Shown: one piece after another, positions 31,594 through 39,568 of the stretch
How positions within the stretch are numbered: the first letter of the stretch is position 1
Layout of the letters: the number at the start of each line of letters is the position of its first letter
Assembly: GCA_045648785.1 (NCBI GenBank)
Contig: JAZROP010000018.1
Location: forward strand, 4,531 to 68,530
Length of the DNA: 64,000 nt
Reading direction: 5' to 3'
Origin: RGIG7450 sp045648785
Lineage (GTDB): Bacteria > Bacillota > Clostridia > RUG12999
Notes under the pieces: generated by a model
Told to the model about the DNA's origin: nothing
The model's database searches: none
What the model saw: the letters and a program-made list of their open reading frames with translations, nothing else
Translations under genes and position numbers: made by a program

Positions 31594-32859
31594 TTAATTA
31601 AGTGCTTGTTTAATATCTTCTATAATATCATCCGCACTTTCAATACCTACGGAAAGTCTGATTAAATCAGGGTTTACTCCCGCCTCTTCCAGCTGCTTTT
31701 CACTAAGCTGACGGTGAGTGTGGCTTGCAGGATGAAGCAGACATGTTTTTGCGTCCGCAACATGCGTAACAATAGAAACAAGATTGAGCTTATCCATAAA
31801 TTTAATGGACTCTTCTCTGCCACCTTTTACTGCAAACGCAAGAACACCACAAGTACCTCCCGGCATATATTTTTTTGCCAGTTCATGATAAGCATCACCC
31901 TCAAGGTCACCATAATGAACCCATGCTATCTTATCATGAGATTTTAAGAATTTTGCAACTGCAAGTGCGTTTTCGCAATGTCTGTCCATTCTCACATGAA
32001 GAGTTTCAAGTCCGAGGTTGAGATAAAAAGCGTTCTGAGGGGACTGAATTGCGCCAAAATCTCTCATGAGTTGAGCTGTCGCCTTGGTTATATATGCACC
32101 TTTGCCAAATCTTTCCGCATATGTAATTCCGTGATAAGACTCATCCGGTGTTGTAAGTCCGGGGAATTTATCTGCATGTGCCATCCAGTCAAAATTGCCA
32201 CTGTCTACAATGCATCCGCCAACGCCTACACCCTGACCATCCATATATTTGGTGGTGGAGTGAGTTACAATGTCAGCGCCCCATTCAAAAGGTCTGCACT
32301 TTATTGGAGTTGCAAATGTATTATCAATAATAAGCGGTACGCCGTGAGAGTGTGCAAGGCGTGCAAATTTTTCAATATCCAGCACTGTTACCGTGGGGTT
32401 TGTTACAGTTTCGCCAAACAGAGCCTTTGTATTGGGTTTGAAGTATTTTGCAAGCTCTTCTTCAGGAAGGTCCTGGTCAACAAATGTACATTCAATACCC
32501 AATTTTTTCATAGTTACACCGAACAGATTATATGTTCCGCCGTAAATTGCTGAGGAAGCTATAAAATGGTCACCTGCTTCACAAATGTTGAAAATTGCAA
32601 AAAAGTTAGCTGCCTGGCCGGAGGATGTAAGCATAGCTGCAACGCCACCCTCAAGAGCCGCAATCTTTGCTGCTACCGCATCATTTGTAGGGTTTTGCAG
32701 CCTTGTATAAAAATATCCTTCCGCTTCAAGGTCAAAAAGCTTGCCCATCTGCTCACTTGTATCATATTTGAAAGTAGTGCTCTGATAAACCGGAACCTGT
32801 CTGGGTTCACCCTGAGAAGGTTTGTAGCCTTCGTGTAAACATTTTGTTTCTATTTTCAT
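31594..32859 (-). CDS. metY: O-acetylhomoserine sulfhydrylase (aminocarboxypropyltransferase)
   Basis: A 421-residue PLP enzyme of the Cys/Met-metabolism family. It begins METKCLHEGY-like (IETKCLHEGYKPSQGEPRQV); the PLP-lysine stretch is THSTTKYMDGQG near 205-216, and SSGQAANFFAI lies near 80-90. The length and the N-terminal pattern point to O-acetylhomoserine sulfhydrylase, making homocysteine directly from sulfide, rather than cystathionine enzymes of about 380 residues. The leader is about 35 bases, so no SAM riboswitch precedes it. It is monocistronic. Confidence 0.92.
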   Translation of the reverse strand: MKIETKCLHEGYKPSQGEPRQVPVYQSTTFKYDTSEQMGKLFDLEAEGYFYTRLQNPTNDAVAAKIAALEGGVAAMLTSSGQAANFFAIFNICEAGDHFIASSAIYGGTYNLFGVTMKKLGIECTFVDQDLPEEELAKYFKPNTKALFGETVTNPTVTVLDIEKFARLAHSHGVPLIIDNTFATPIKCRPFEWGADIVTHSTTKYMDGQGVGVGGCIVDSGNFDWMAHADKFPGLTTPDESYHGITYAERFGKGAYITKATAQLMRDFGAIQSPQNAFYLNLGLETLHVRMDRHCENALAVAKFLKSHDKIAWVHYGDLEGDAYHELAKKYMPGGTCGVLAFAVKGGREESIKFMDKLNLVSIVTHVADAKTCLLHPASHTHRQLSEKQLEEAGVNPDLIRLSVGIESADDIIEDIKQALN

Positions 32860-32897
32860 TTAATTTACCTCCATGGACTGAATTTAATCATAGCTTA

Positions 32898-32926
32898 ATT
32901 CTACCACAGGGCATATAAAAAGTCAA
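32898..32926 (-). promoter_or_regulatory. Promoter of metY
   Basis: TTGACT (32926-32921) and TAGAAT (32903-32898), spacer 17, with TGTGG before the -10 box. Confidence 0.65.
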
Positions 32927-32934
32927 CAAAAAAA

Positions 32935-32951
32935 ACGGAGCGCCGCTCCGT
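32935..32951 (-). terminator. Terminator of the 32953-33369 gene
   Basis: ACGGAGC / GCTCCGT stem on the minus strand followed by eight T residues, directly after the stop codon. Confidence 0.8.
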
Positions 32952-32952
32952 T

Positions 32953-33369
32953 TTATTTCACCGCATATTTTCCTTTCACCATCACCAAAACATCTGTCTC
33001 TGCAGTAATTCCTCTGCCGTCCCCAACCGGTACTATAAGAAGATGGTTTGCAGGCATATCGCTGCCGCTTGGATGGTCACCACCTAAGGTAACATCAGAA
33101 ATTCCACCCTTTTCGGTAGAAAATATTGTTGCTTTACCCTGACGGAGAATCATTTCGCATCCTGCATCTCCGACAAGTTGCTGTCCTTCCTTAAGAGATA
33201 CAACGCTAAAGGACATTTCCGTTTTAACAGTATTCAAAAAAACATTGTCAAGATATGATTTTGAAATCAGCGGATCTTCCTGACTACCGGTGTTTGCAAG
33301 CACCGCTGCAGTACAGATTACCACAATAACAAGTCCTGTAATAAGTCCTGTAAAAAAATGTTTTTTCAT
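32953..33369 (-). CDS. Conserved Firmicute secreted/membrane-anchored protein of unknown function
   Basis: A 138-residue protein with an N-terminal hydrophobic segment (residues 7-25, cleavable signal or anchor). The extracellular part has the pattern SQEDPLISKSYLD and a cupin-like closing half (LLIVPVGDGRGITAETDVLVMVKG). I recall proteins of this shape in many spore-forming Firmicutes, but have no function for them. A promoter inside the end of mazF drives it. Confidence 0.7.
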   Translation of the reverse strand: MKKHFFTGLITGLVIVVICTAAVLANTGSQEDPLISKSYLDNVFLNTVKTEMSFSVVSLKEGQQLVGDAGCEMILRQGKATIFSTEKGGISDVTLGGDHPSGSDMPANHLLIVPVGDGRGITAETDVLVMVKGKYAVK

Positions 33370-33420
33370 TTGTCATATCCTCCTTAGCCTAAAGATGTCG
33401 AATTTATACTGTTTTAGATA

Positions 33421-33449
33421 ATTATACAAAATTACTAAATTTCCGTCAA
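33421..33449 (-). promoter_or_regulatory. Promoter of the 32953-33369 gene, inside the mazF 3' end
   Basis: TTGACG (33449-33444) and TATAAT (33426-33421), spacer 17. The -35 box overlaps the last codons of mazF. Confidence 0.7.
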
Positions 33450-33785
33450 CCCAAAGCTGACGCTGATAGCCTCATTTACAACATTCATGAGATTATCATC
33501 CAGCCTGCCTATTTTATCCTTAAGGCGGCGTTTATCAATTGTTCTTATCTGCTCCAGCAGAATAACCGAATCCTTTGTTAGTCCATACTCCTCCGCACTT
33601 ATCTCAATATGAGTGGGAAGCTTTGCCTTGTTAATCTGCGAGGTAATCGCAGCCGCAATAATTGTTGGGCTGTACTTATTTCCCACATCATTCTGAACAA
33701 TTAAAACGGGACGCACTCCACCCTGTTCAGAGCCCACTACCGGACTTAAGTCCGCAAAAAATATGTCGCCTCTTTTTACAACCAA
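33435..33785 (-). CDS. mazF: MazF/NdoA-type mRNA endoribonuclease toxin
   Basis: A 116-residue PemK/MazF toxin, the same length as Bacillus NdoA. The start is set at TTG 33785, giving MVVKRGDIFFADLSPVVGSE, which aligns with the family N-terminus; the in-frame ATG further up lies inside mazE. RPVLIVQNDVGN and PTIIAAAITSQINKAKLPTH carry the catalytic arginine and threonine. The C-terminal VILLEQIRTIDKRRL is also typical. MazF cuts single-stranded mRNA at short motifs such as UACAU; the motif here is not predictable. It follows mazE by 1 base. Confidence 0.94.
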   Translation of the reverse strand: MVVKRGDIFFADLSPVVGSEQGGVRPVLIVQNDVGNKYSPTIIAAAITSQINKAKLPTHIEISAEEYGLTKDSVILLEQIRTIDKRRLKDKIGRLDDNLMNVVNEAISVSFGLTEI

Positions 33786-33786
33786 A

Positions 33787-34062
33787 TCAGTCACACTCCG
33801 CCAGTTTTTCCTCATAGCATTCTGCCTGCTGGCAGTCTGCAGGGAAACATATTTCGGCGAGTTTGAGATTTATATCAGCCATTTCGCGGTAACCATTTTT
33901 CATCTGTTCATGAAGGCGTGCCTTTTTCTGCTCTCTAATATAGAACATAACTGCACGCTGAATAAGGCGGCTGCGACTTAAATTCTCGCATGAAACCAGG
34001 TCGTCAACCTCTTGCAGCAGCGTTTCAGGTACGCTGATTAAAATTTTCTTCACTTCTGACAA
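33787..34062 (-). CDS. mazE: MazE/NdoAI-type antitoxin
   Basis: A 91-residue ribbon-helix-helix antitoxin. The N-terminal KKILISVPETLLQEVDDLV and the SRSRLIQRAVMFYI helix form the DNA-binding domain; the C-terminal acidic, Cys-containing tail would block MazF. The start is set at TTG 34062, 8 bases after AAGGGGG, rather than a TTG at 34083 that has no site. A promoter at 34106-34134 lets mazEF be expressed without alr. Confidence 0.88.
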   Translation of the reverse strand: MSEVKKILISVPETLLQEVDDLVSCENLSRSRLIQRAVMFYIREQKKARLHEQMKNGYREMADINLKLAEICFPADCQQAECYEEKLAECD

Positions 34063-34105
34063 CCCTTCCGCCCCCTTTCTCAAATTTAAACATCGGCTTA
34101 GTTAC

Positions 34106-34134
34106 ATTATACAACGATTTTATGTAAAATGCAA
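34106..34134 (-). promoter_or_regulatory. Promoter of mazEF
   Basis: TTGCAT (34134-34129) and TATAAT (34111-34106), spacer 17, in the gap between alr and mazE. Confidence 0.65.
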
Positions 34135-34153
34135 ATGTAATTTAATCCAATTA

Positions 34154-35284
34154 TCATTTGAGATATATACGCGGAACTCTTTTGCCTATCATACACAAAA
34201 GCTCATAGCTTATTGTGCCGCACAGCTTTGCGAGAAAATCAAAGCTCGTCGGGCAGCCTGGCTGACCGCCAGCAATTATAACCTCATCCTCGACCTTTAT
34301 ATTATTGACATTTGTAACATCTATAATACATTGATCCATACAAATTCGTCCAACAACTTTTGCATTCTGCCCATTAACTATAACGCTTGCTTTATTGCTG
34401 AGCAGACGAGTGTACCCGTCGGCATATCCGGCGGCTATCGTTGCGGCTTTCATTTTTTTGTCAGGAGCATAAGTTCCACCATAGCTTATTTTTTCGCCCG
34501 GCTCTATATCAAACACACGGGAAACCGTGCTCTTTACCGTCATTACTGATTTAAGCTTAAGCACCGAAATATCCACCTCATCCGACGGCGGCATACCATA
34601 GAGTATAATTCCTGGTCGGACCATATTAAAATAATATTCGGGGAAATTCACTATCCCCGCGCTGTTACACGCGTGCTTAATCGGTATTTTTATCCCCTGA
34701 CTTTCAAGTTTGGAAACAAGCCAAATAAATCGTTTCGCCTGCATATCAGTATATTCGCGATTTTCCTCATCGGCACAGGAAAAATGAGTGAAAATCCCTT
34801 CAATTTCAATGCCCGGCAGCTTGCTGATTTTCTCAATTTCCGCTACCGATTCCTCCTTACAGGCAAAACCTATTCTGTTCATTCCGCTATCAATTTTTAT
34901 ATGAATTTTCACGGTTTCGCCGCTCCTTGCAGCCTCATCCGAAAAATCCTTGGCTGACTCATAGCTGAATACCGCAGGTGTGATTTTGGCGTCCACTACT
35001 CTTTTTACATCCTCCCGGGCAGTGTAGCCAAGCAGAAGAATAGGGAAATCTATACCATCACTGCGCAGTTTTTCCGCTTCATCAACAAAGGCAACCCCCA
35101 GCATATCTGCGCCGTTTGCAACAAGCGTCTTTGCGCACTCTGTACCACCGTGTCCGTAAGCATCTGCCTTTACAACAGCAAGTACTTTTGTTTTTTCACC
35201 AACAAAATCCTTTATATTTTCAATATTATTCTTCAGGACGGCAAGATTTACCTCTGCCCATGTTCTTCTGGTGTAATTTTTCAT
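34154..35284 (-). CDS. alr: Alanine racemase
   Basis: A 376-residue fold-type III PLP enzyme that makes D-alanine for peptidoglycan. The PLP lysine is in LAVVKADAYGHG near residues 35-46. The C-terminal beta domain has the catalytic tyrosine region KISYGGTYAPD near 265-275 and GRICMDQCIIDVT. It lies 9 bases downstream of the gerS-like gene. In C. difficile, gerS and alr2 form an operon, and in Bacillus alr precedes ndoAI-ndoA. This locus combines both arrangements. Confidence 0.95.
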   Translation of the reverse strand: MKNYTRRTWAEVNLAVLKNNIENIKDFVGEKTKVLAVVKADAYGHGGTECAKTLVANGADMLGVAFVDEAEKLRSDGIDFPILLLGYTAREDVKRVVDAKITPAVFSYESAKDFSDEAARSGETVKIHIKIDSGMNRIGFACKEESVAEIEKISKLPGIEIEGIFTHFSCADEENREYTDMQAKRFIWLVSKLESQGIKIPIKHACNSAGIVNFPEYYFNMVRPGIILYGMPPSDEVDISVLKLKSVMTVKSTVSRVFDIEPGEKISYGGTYAPDKKMKAATIAAGYADGYTRLLSNKASVIVNGQNAKVVGRICMDQCIIDVTNVNNIKVEDEVIIAGGQPGCPTSFDFLAKLCGTISYELLCMIGKRVPRIYLK

Positions 35285-35293
35285 TGTATTTCC

Positions 35294-35890
35294 TCAAAAA
35301 TTAAAAATTTCATCTGCAATATCTTTGTTTATTTCAAAAGAAAGGTATTCTATTGCGGTATAGGTTTTACCGTCCCTTCCTTTAATTTCAAGTGTAACCG
35401 GCATCATATCTGCCGCTCGAATTTTCAGTTCTGCCACCGCCTTGTAGGGATTTGCAAGCCCCGTTTCCACCGTAAGAGTCAGAAATTCTTCTTCTCCTCC
35501 CGATTCCATTGCAGCAGTAGTTATTTCACCTTGATAATAAGCGGCAACAACATTTTGCAAAAACATATAATCCACATCAGTTTTAGGGAGTTGTTCCGCC
35601 CGGACAATCTGCCCAGTTAAAGCATTTTTCACACACATGCTGCCATCTGACACAACGGTTACCAGCTCTTGCGATTCTGTTCTCATTTTATCGGGAGATT
35701 TGAAATACTGAACCGCTGTATATTCATTACTATTGCTGTTTGAATAGGATGTAATCTTTACCTCTGCCATAAAAGATGTCATATTTGAAAATGTGTCATA
35801 ACACCGTTTGTTGACATCCGCTGACGGCAATTTCCCGCAACCGCAGAACATACACGCACATAAAATTATGGTGACAATTACTTTTTTCAT
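35294..35890 (-). CDS. GerS-like germination lipoprotein (LolA/outer-membrane-lipoprotein-sorting fold)
   Basis: A 198-residue lipoprotein: hydrophobic signal to about residue 17 with the lipobox MFCGCG (lipidated Cys at 18 or so). The mature part fits the LolA-like fold of GerS (FSNMTSFMAEVKITSYSN, YFKSPDKMRTESQ, IKGRDGKTYTAIEYLSFEIN). In C. difficile GerS is needed for cortex modification by CwlD and thus for germination. The immediately following alr strengthens the call, because gerS-alr2 is an operon there. Sequence identity cannot be judged by eye, and related sporulation lipoproteins are an alternative. Confidence 0.7.
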   Translation of the reverse strand: MKKVIVTIILCACMFCGCGKLPSADVNKRCYDTFSNMTSFMAEVKITSYSNSNSNEYTAVQYFKSPDKMRTESQELVTVVSDGSMCVKNALTGQIVRAEQLPKTDVDYMFLQNVVAAYYQGEITTAAMESGGEEEFLTLTVETGLANPYKAVAELKIRAADMMPVTLEIKGRDGKTYTAIEYLSFEINKDIADEIFNF

Positions 35891-35941
35891 ACAAAAAATC
35901 CTCCAAATTCAGGTTAACCTTATAATCCGGAGGCTGTTTTG

Positions 35942-37432
35942 TCAGCAGTCCTGATTTTTTATCCTATGAAATGCAACTGGCAAGCTGTTAATGATATCTG
36001 TAGGAAGCATGCTCTCACGACCCAGCTTTTCTGCGGCAATATCCCCGGCAAGCCCATGAATATATGCAGCACAAACCGCCGCATTTCCCGCTGAAATTCC
36101 TCTTGCAAGAAGTGCACCGGCAATTCCCGTAAGAACATCTCCGCTGCCTCCCGTCGCCATCCCGCTGTTACCGGTATGATTAATGTACGCCCTTCCGTCG
36201 GGCAGAGCAATAACCGTTCCGGCACCTTTAAGCACAAGCGTTATTCCATACTTTTCGGCAAATTTTCTCGCTATACCCAGGCGGTCAAGCAAAATTTCTT
36301 CCACACTAAGCCCTGTCAGTCTCGAAAATTCTCCCATGTGTGGGGTGAGAACAACCTCGCCTTTTTTCTTAGTTAATATATTTATATTCGCTGCGATGGC
36401 GTTTATTCCATCAGCATCGATTACTGCTGGAATTTCATTTTTAAACAAAAATTCAATTATTTTACATGCATCACATTCCCGTCCAAGTCCGGGTCCAATA
36501 GCAACCGCATTGGCTGTTAAAAGTTTGTTCTTATGTTCAAGTATCAGGTCAGCGTTAATATGATTGCTACACTCAAGCGACAGAGTCATCGCTTCGGTGA
36601 GTTTTTTCTCGTATATCTCATTTAAGTTTTCAGGTGTAAACAGAGTTACAAGTCCGCAACCACTTTTGAGCGACGCCTCGCAGCATAAAGTTGCCGCGCC
36701 TGTGAACCCTCTGCTTCCGGCAACAACGCACAAACGCCCCATATCTCCTTTATGCGCATCTGTTTTAGCCTCCGGAAGTGAATTGTTTACAAAATTCCCA
36801 TCAGTTTCAAAAGTATCACATTCGCCATCAAAAGGAATTCCTATATCAACAGTCACAATTTCTCCGCAGTATTCTCTGCCCGGATAAACCGAGTGCCCAT
36901 ACTTTTTCAAGCCCAAAGCAACCGTCAAATCCGCTTTTACTGCATTTTTACAGACTGCACCCGTATCCGTGCTGATACCGCTTGGGATATCTGCAGCCAC
37001 AATAAATGCACCTGCATGGTTTAGTTTTTCCGTAATGTCTGATTCTACATCTCTGGTAAGTCCCGTCCCAAAGAGTGCATCAACTATAACATCATATCCC
37101 GTAAAATCCATCAGCTGAATTATGTTTACACCAAGCTTTTTTATAATTTCAAAATTTTTCAGTGAATCAGTCTTAGACGGCATTCCCAAAGGCAGACAAA
37201 CATCAGTTTTATAGCCGCTCATGCTGAGTATTCTTGCTACTGCAAGCCCGTCTCCGCCGTTGTTACCTTTGCCGCATACCGCAAGAATTTTTGAATTTTT
37301 ATCAAACCTTGCGGTAATTTCATCAGCTATTCGCAAAGCAGCCTTTTCCATAACTGCAAAGCTGTCAATTCCAAGGTCAAAAACACGTCTTTCAAGCAGG
37401 CGCATCTTTTCCGCTGAAACCAATTTATCCAT
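35942..37432 (-). CDS. nnr: Bifunctional NAD(P)HX epimerase/dehydratase
   Basis: A 496-residue nicotinamide-nucleotide repair protein. Residues about 1-205 are the epimerase (AVCGKGNNGGDGLAVARIL near 50-68; GTGLTRDV). Residues about 220-490 are the ribokinase-fold ADP-dependent dehydratase, with GDMGRLCVVAGSRGFTGAA, VLTPHMGEFSRL, and the ATP/ADP loop GNSGMATGGSGDVLTGI near 423-439. It repairs hydrated NADH and NADPH. It overlaps the DUF6106-like gene by 1 base. Confidence 0.95.
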   Translation of the reverse strand: MDKLVSAEKMRLLERRVFDLGIDSFAVMEKAALRIADEITARFDKNSKILAVCGKGNNGGDGLAVARILSMSGYKTDVCLPLGMPSKTDSLKNFEIIKKLGVNIIQLMDFTGYDVIVDALFGTGLTRDVESDITEKLNHAGAFIVAADIPSGISTDTGAVCKNAVKADLTVALGLKKYGHSVYPGREYCGEIVTVDIGIPFDGECDTFETDGNFVNNSLPEAKTDAHKGDMGRLCVVAGSRGFTGAATLCCEASLKSGCGLVTLFTPENLNEIYEKKLTEAMTLSLECSNHINADLILEHKNKLLTANAVAIGPGLGRECDACKIIEFLFKNEIPAVIDADGINAIAANINILTKKKGEVVLTPHMGEFSRLTGLSVEEILLDRLGIARKFAEKYGITLVLKGAGTVIALPDGRAYINHTGNSGMATGGSGDVLTGIAGALLARGISAGNAAVCAAYIHGLAGDIAAEKLGRESMLPTDIINSLPVAFHRIKNQDC

Positions 37433-37947
37433 TATTCCTCACCTATTATAATATTTTCAGGTTTAAAGGTTTTCAGAATATCCAGCATTTTTCTCGAGGG
37501 GTTAACAAGAATTTTTGTTTTTTCCCCTTTAACTGTTGCCGAAATAAAATAAACATCAAATCTATCATCATGAGCAGACGCATCAATGGTTTTTATAAAA
37601 GTTTCATTTTTATCAAGCAGGTTGATTGGCGCCATTTTTTCAATATCTTTCACATTAAAGCTAATAAGGCGCTTTCTCTTTTTCTTTGACATTATAAGGT
37701 CAATATCAATATCTCCGTTCGTAACTGTGTATTCATATTCCTGATTCTGGTTTGTAATTCCGACTGAAATTGCCCACCACATAACAACAACCGCTGCAAA
37801 GCCTACGCCTGAAATTATGCTACCCCACACAAATGCGAGATAAAAAAGTGTCCCCGCAAACCCAAGAGTCAGTAGCGGAAATATTATTGCATATTCCCTT
37901 AATTGTTTTTTTCTTTTTAGCAGACATTCCGTAAACATGTCCATCAT
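37432..37947 (-). CDS. Small membrane protein, DUF6106-like
   Basis: A 171-residue protein with two transmembrane helices (about 22-40 and 44-63) and a cytoplasmic C-terminal domain of beta strands (YEYTVTNGDIDIDLIMSKKK ... KTFKPENIIIGEE). It resembles DUF6106 proteins of Clostridia by recall; function is unknown. It sits just upstream of nnr and overlaps it by 1 base, so the pair is cotranscribed. A second ATG one codon in is equally possible as start. Confidence 0.65.
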   Translation of the reverse strand: MMDMFTECLLKRKKQLREYAIIFPLLTLGFAGTLFYLAFVWGSIISGVGFAAVVVMWWAISVGITNQNQEYEYTVTNGDIDIDLIMSKKKRKRLISFNVKDIEKMAPINLLDKNETFIKTIDASAHDDRFDVYFISATVKGEKTKILVNPSRKMLDILKTFKPENIIIGEE

Positions 37948-37973
37948 TTTAAATCATCTCCTACTAAAACTTA

Positions 37974-37999
37974 AAAGGGCAACCTGCAAGCTGCCCTTT
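37974..37999 (-). terminator. Terminator of the sodium symporter gene
   Basis: AAAGGGCA / TGCCCTTT stem on the minus strand, 10 bases beyond the stop codon, followed by TTAAGTTTT. Confidence 0.65.
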
Positions 38000-38009
38000 A
38001 CCCGGTAAT

Positions 38010-39398
38010 TTATAAATTGTTGAATAAACCGAAGGCTGACAGGAAAATAAGTACCAGAAGAACGGGAGCCACAAATTTAACCATAACCTTGTAGAGACTC
38101 TCTCTGCCAAATTTTTCACCATTTTTTTTAATTTCGTCAACAACCACTTTAGGTTTAACAACCCAGCCAATGAGAACACATGTTACAAAAGCAACAATTG
38201 GCATTAATATATTATTTGTAACATAGTCCAAAATATCAAGTATCTGGGCCATTGCACCGTTAGGCAATTTATATTCAAAGTACCAGATGTTATATCCCAG
38301 ACAAGTTACAAGTGCAAGAATTGCTGAAATAATCAAAACAACTGTACAGGATTTTTTTCTTTCCCAGCCAAGTTTATCCATAACAACCGATGTTATAGCC
38401 TCAAGCAAAGAGATTGAGGATGTGATTGCCGCAAAAACAACCAGAATAAAGAATGCTGCGCCTACAAAATGTCCTGCAAAGCCCATAGATGCAAATACTT
38501 TTGGGAGCGATACAAACATCAGGCTGGGCCCGGACGCTTCAAGGCCTGCATATCCCTGGAACACATAAACAACAGGAATCATAATCATTCCTGCGAGCAG
38601 TGCTACCGCGGTATCAAAAATTTCTATCTGGTTAACTGATTTTACAAGGTCTGTATCATCTCTCGTGTAAGAACCATATGTAATCATTATTCCCATTGCA
38701 AGGCTCATTGAATAGAACATCTGGCTCATTGCATCAAGTAAAACTCTGAAGAATTTACCTATAGTCATACCGCCAAAATTGGGAACAAAATAAATCTTAA
38801 GTCCATCAATTGCTGTACCGAATTCTCCTTTAATTGTAAAGGAAAAGATTGCAATACCTATAATAATTATTAGCAGCGCAGGCATCAGAATTTTGGAAAT
38901 TTTTTCAATACCTTTATCAACCCCGGCATAAACAATAAGTGCCGTTGCGCCCATAAAAAGTGCACACCAGAAAATGGGCGCCCACTGGGAGGTAATGAAG
39001 CCCGTGAAATATCCATCTGCAACAGTAGCCATACCATTACCAATAAGGTAATCAGCCGTATATTTTGTTACCCAGCCACCAATTACACAATAGTAGGGAA
39101 ATATAAGAAAAGGAACTACAGAAGAAATTATGCCCAGAAAACTGAACTTTTTATTAATCTCTCCGTATGCTTTAATAGGGCTGAGCTTTGTTTTACGACC
39201 AATGGCAATTTCAGTTGTCATAAGAGCAAAGCCAAATGTAAGTGCTAAAATAATATACACCAGCAGGAAGATACCTCCACCATTTCTTGCTGCAAGATAA
39301 GGGAATCTCCATAGATTACCCAAACCTACCGCCGAACCTGCTGCGGCAAGTACAAAACCAATTCCACCGGTAAAACTACCGCGTTTTTTATTTTCCAT
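38010..39398 (-). CDS. Neurotransmitter:sodium symporter (NSS/SLC6) family transporter
   Basis: A 462-residue transporter with about 11-12 helices. TM1 has the family signature GFVLAAAGSAVGLGNLWRFP near residues 12-31 (unwound helix binding Na+ and substrate), and TM6 carries SQMFYSMSLAMG. The length fits the bacterial LeuT/TnaT group that imports amino acids with sodium. The substrate is not predictable. The ATG at 39398 is chosen for AGGTGG 7 bases upstream. It is monocistronic, with a promoter at 39466-39495. Confidence 0.92.
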   Translation of the reverse strand: MENKKRGSFTGGIGFVLAAAGSAVGLGNLWRFPYLAARNGGGIFLLVYIILALTFGFALMTTEIAIGRKTKLSPIKAYGEINKKFSFLGIISSVVPFLIFPYYCVIGGWVTKYTADYLIGNGMATVADGYFTGFITSQWAPIFWCALFMGATALIVYAGVDKGIEKISKILMPALLIIIIGIAIFSFTIKGEFGTAIDGLKIYFVPNFGGMTIGKFFRVLLDAMSQMFYSMSLAMGIMITYGSYTRDDTDLVKSVNQIEIFDTAVALLAGMIMIPVVYVFQGYAGLEASGPSLMFVSLPKVFASMGFAGHFVGAAFFILVVFAAITSSISLLEAITSVVMDKLGWERKKSCTVVLIISAILALVTCLGYNIWYFEYKLPNGAMAQILDILDYVTNNILMPIVAFVTCVLIGWVVKPKVVVDEIKKNGEKFGRESLYKVMVKFVAPVLLVLIFLSAFGLFNNL

Positions 39399-39465
39399 AA
39401 ACCCACCTTTTCTTTTTGTTTTTACCTCAATTTCGCAAAAGCGTAATTGCAAGCTTTATTTGTTA

Positions 39466-39495
39466 ATTATACCATACAAACTGTCTGTTTGTCAA
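39466..39495 (-). promoter_or_regulatory. Promoter of the NSS transporter gene
   Basis: TTGACA (39495-39490) and TATAAT (39471-39466), spacer 18, with TATGG before the -10 box. Confidence 0.7.
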
Positions 39496-39524
39496 TTTTT
39501 TTGTAGCTTTTTACCAACAAAAAA

Positions 39525-39551
39525 AGAAAACCTGACTGTGGCAGGTTTTCT
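39525..39551. terminator. Terminator of the GH28-like gene (bidirectional)
   Basis: AGAAAACCTG / CAGGTTTTCT stem with a 7-base loop, flanked by T and A runs on both sides, just beyond the minus-strand stop at 39569. Confidence 0.85.
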
Positions 39552-39568
39552 TTTTTTACTATGTATTT

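Noticed and set aside
32860..32926. SAM riboswitch before metY
   Set aside because: Predicted 5' leader is about 35 bases, too short for any SAM riboswitch.
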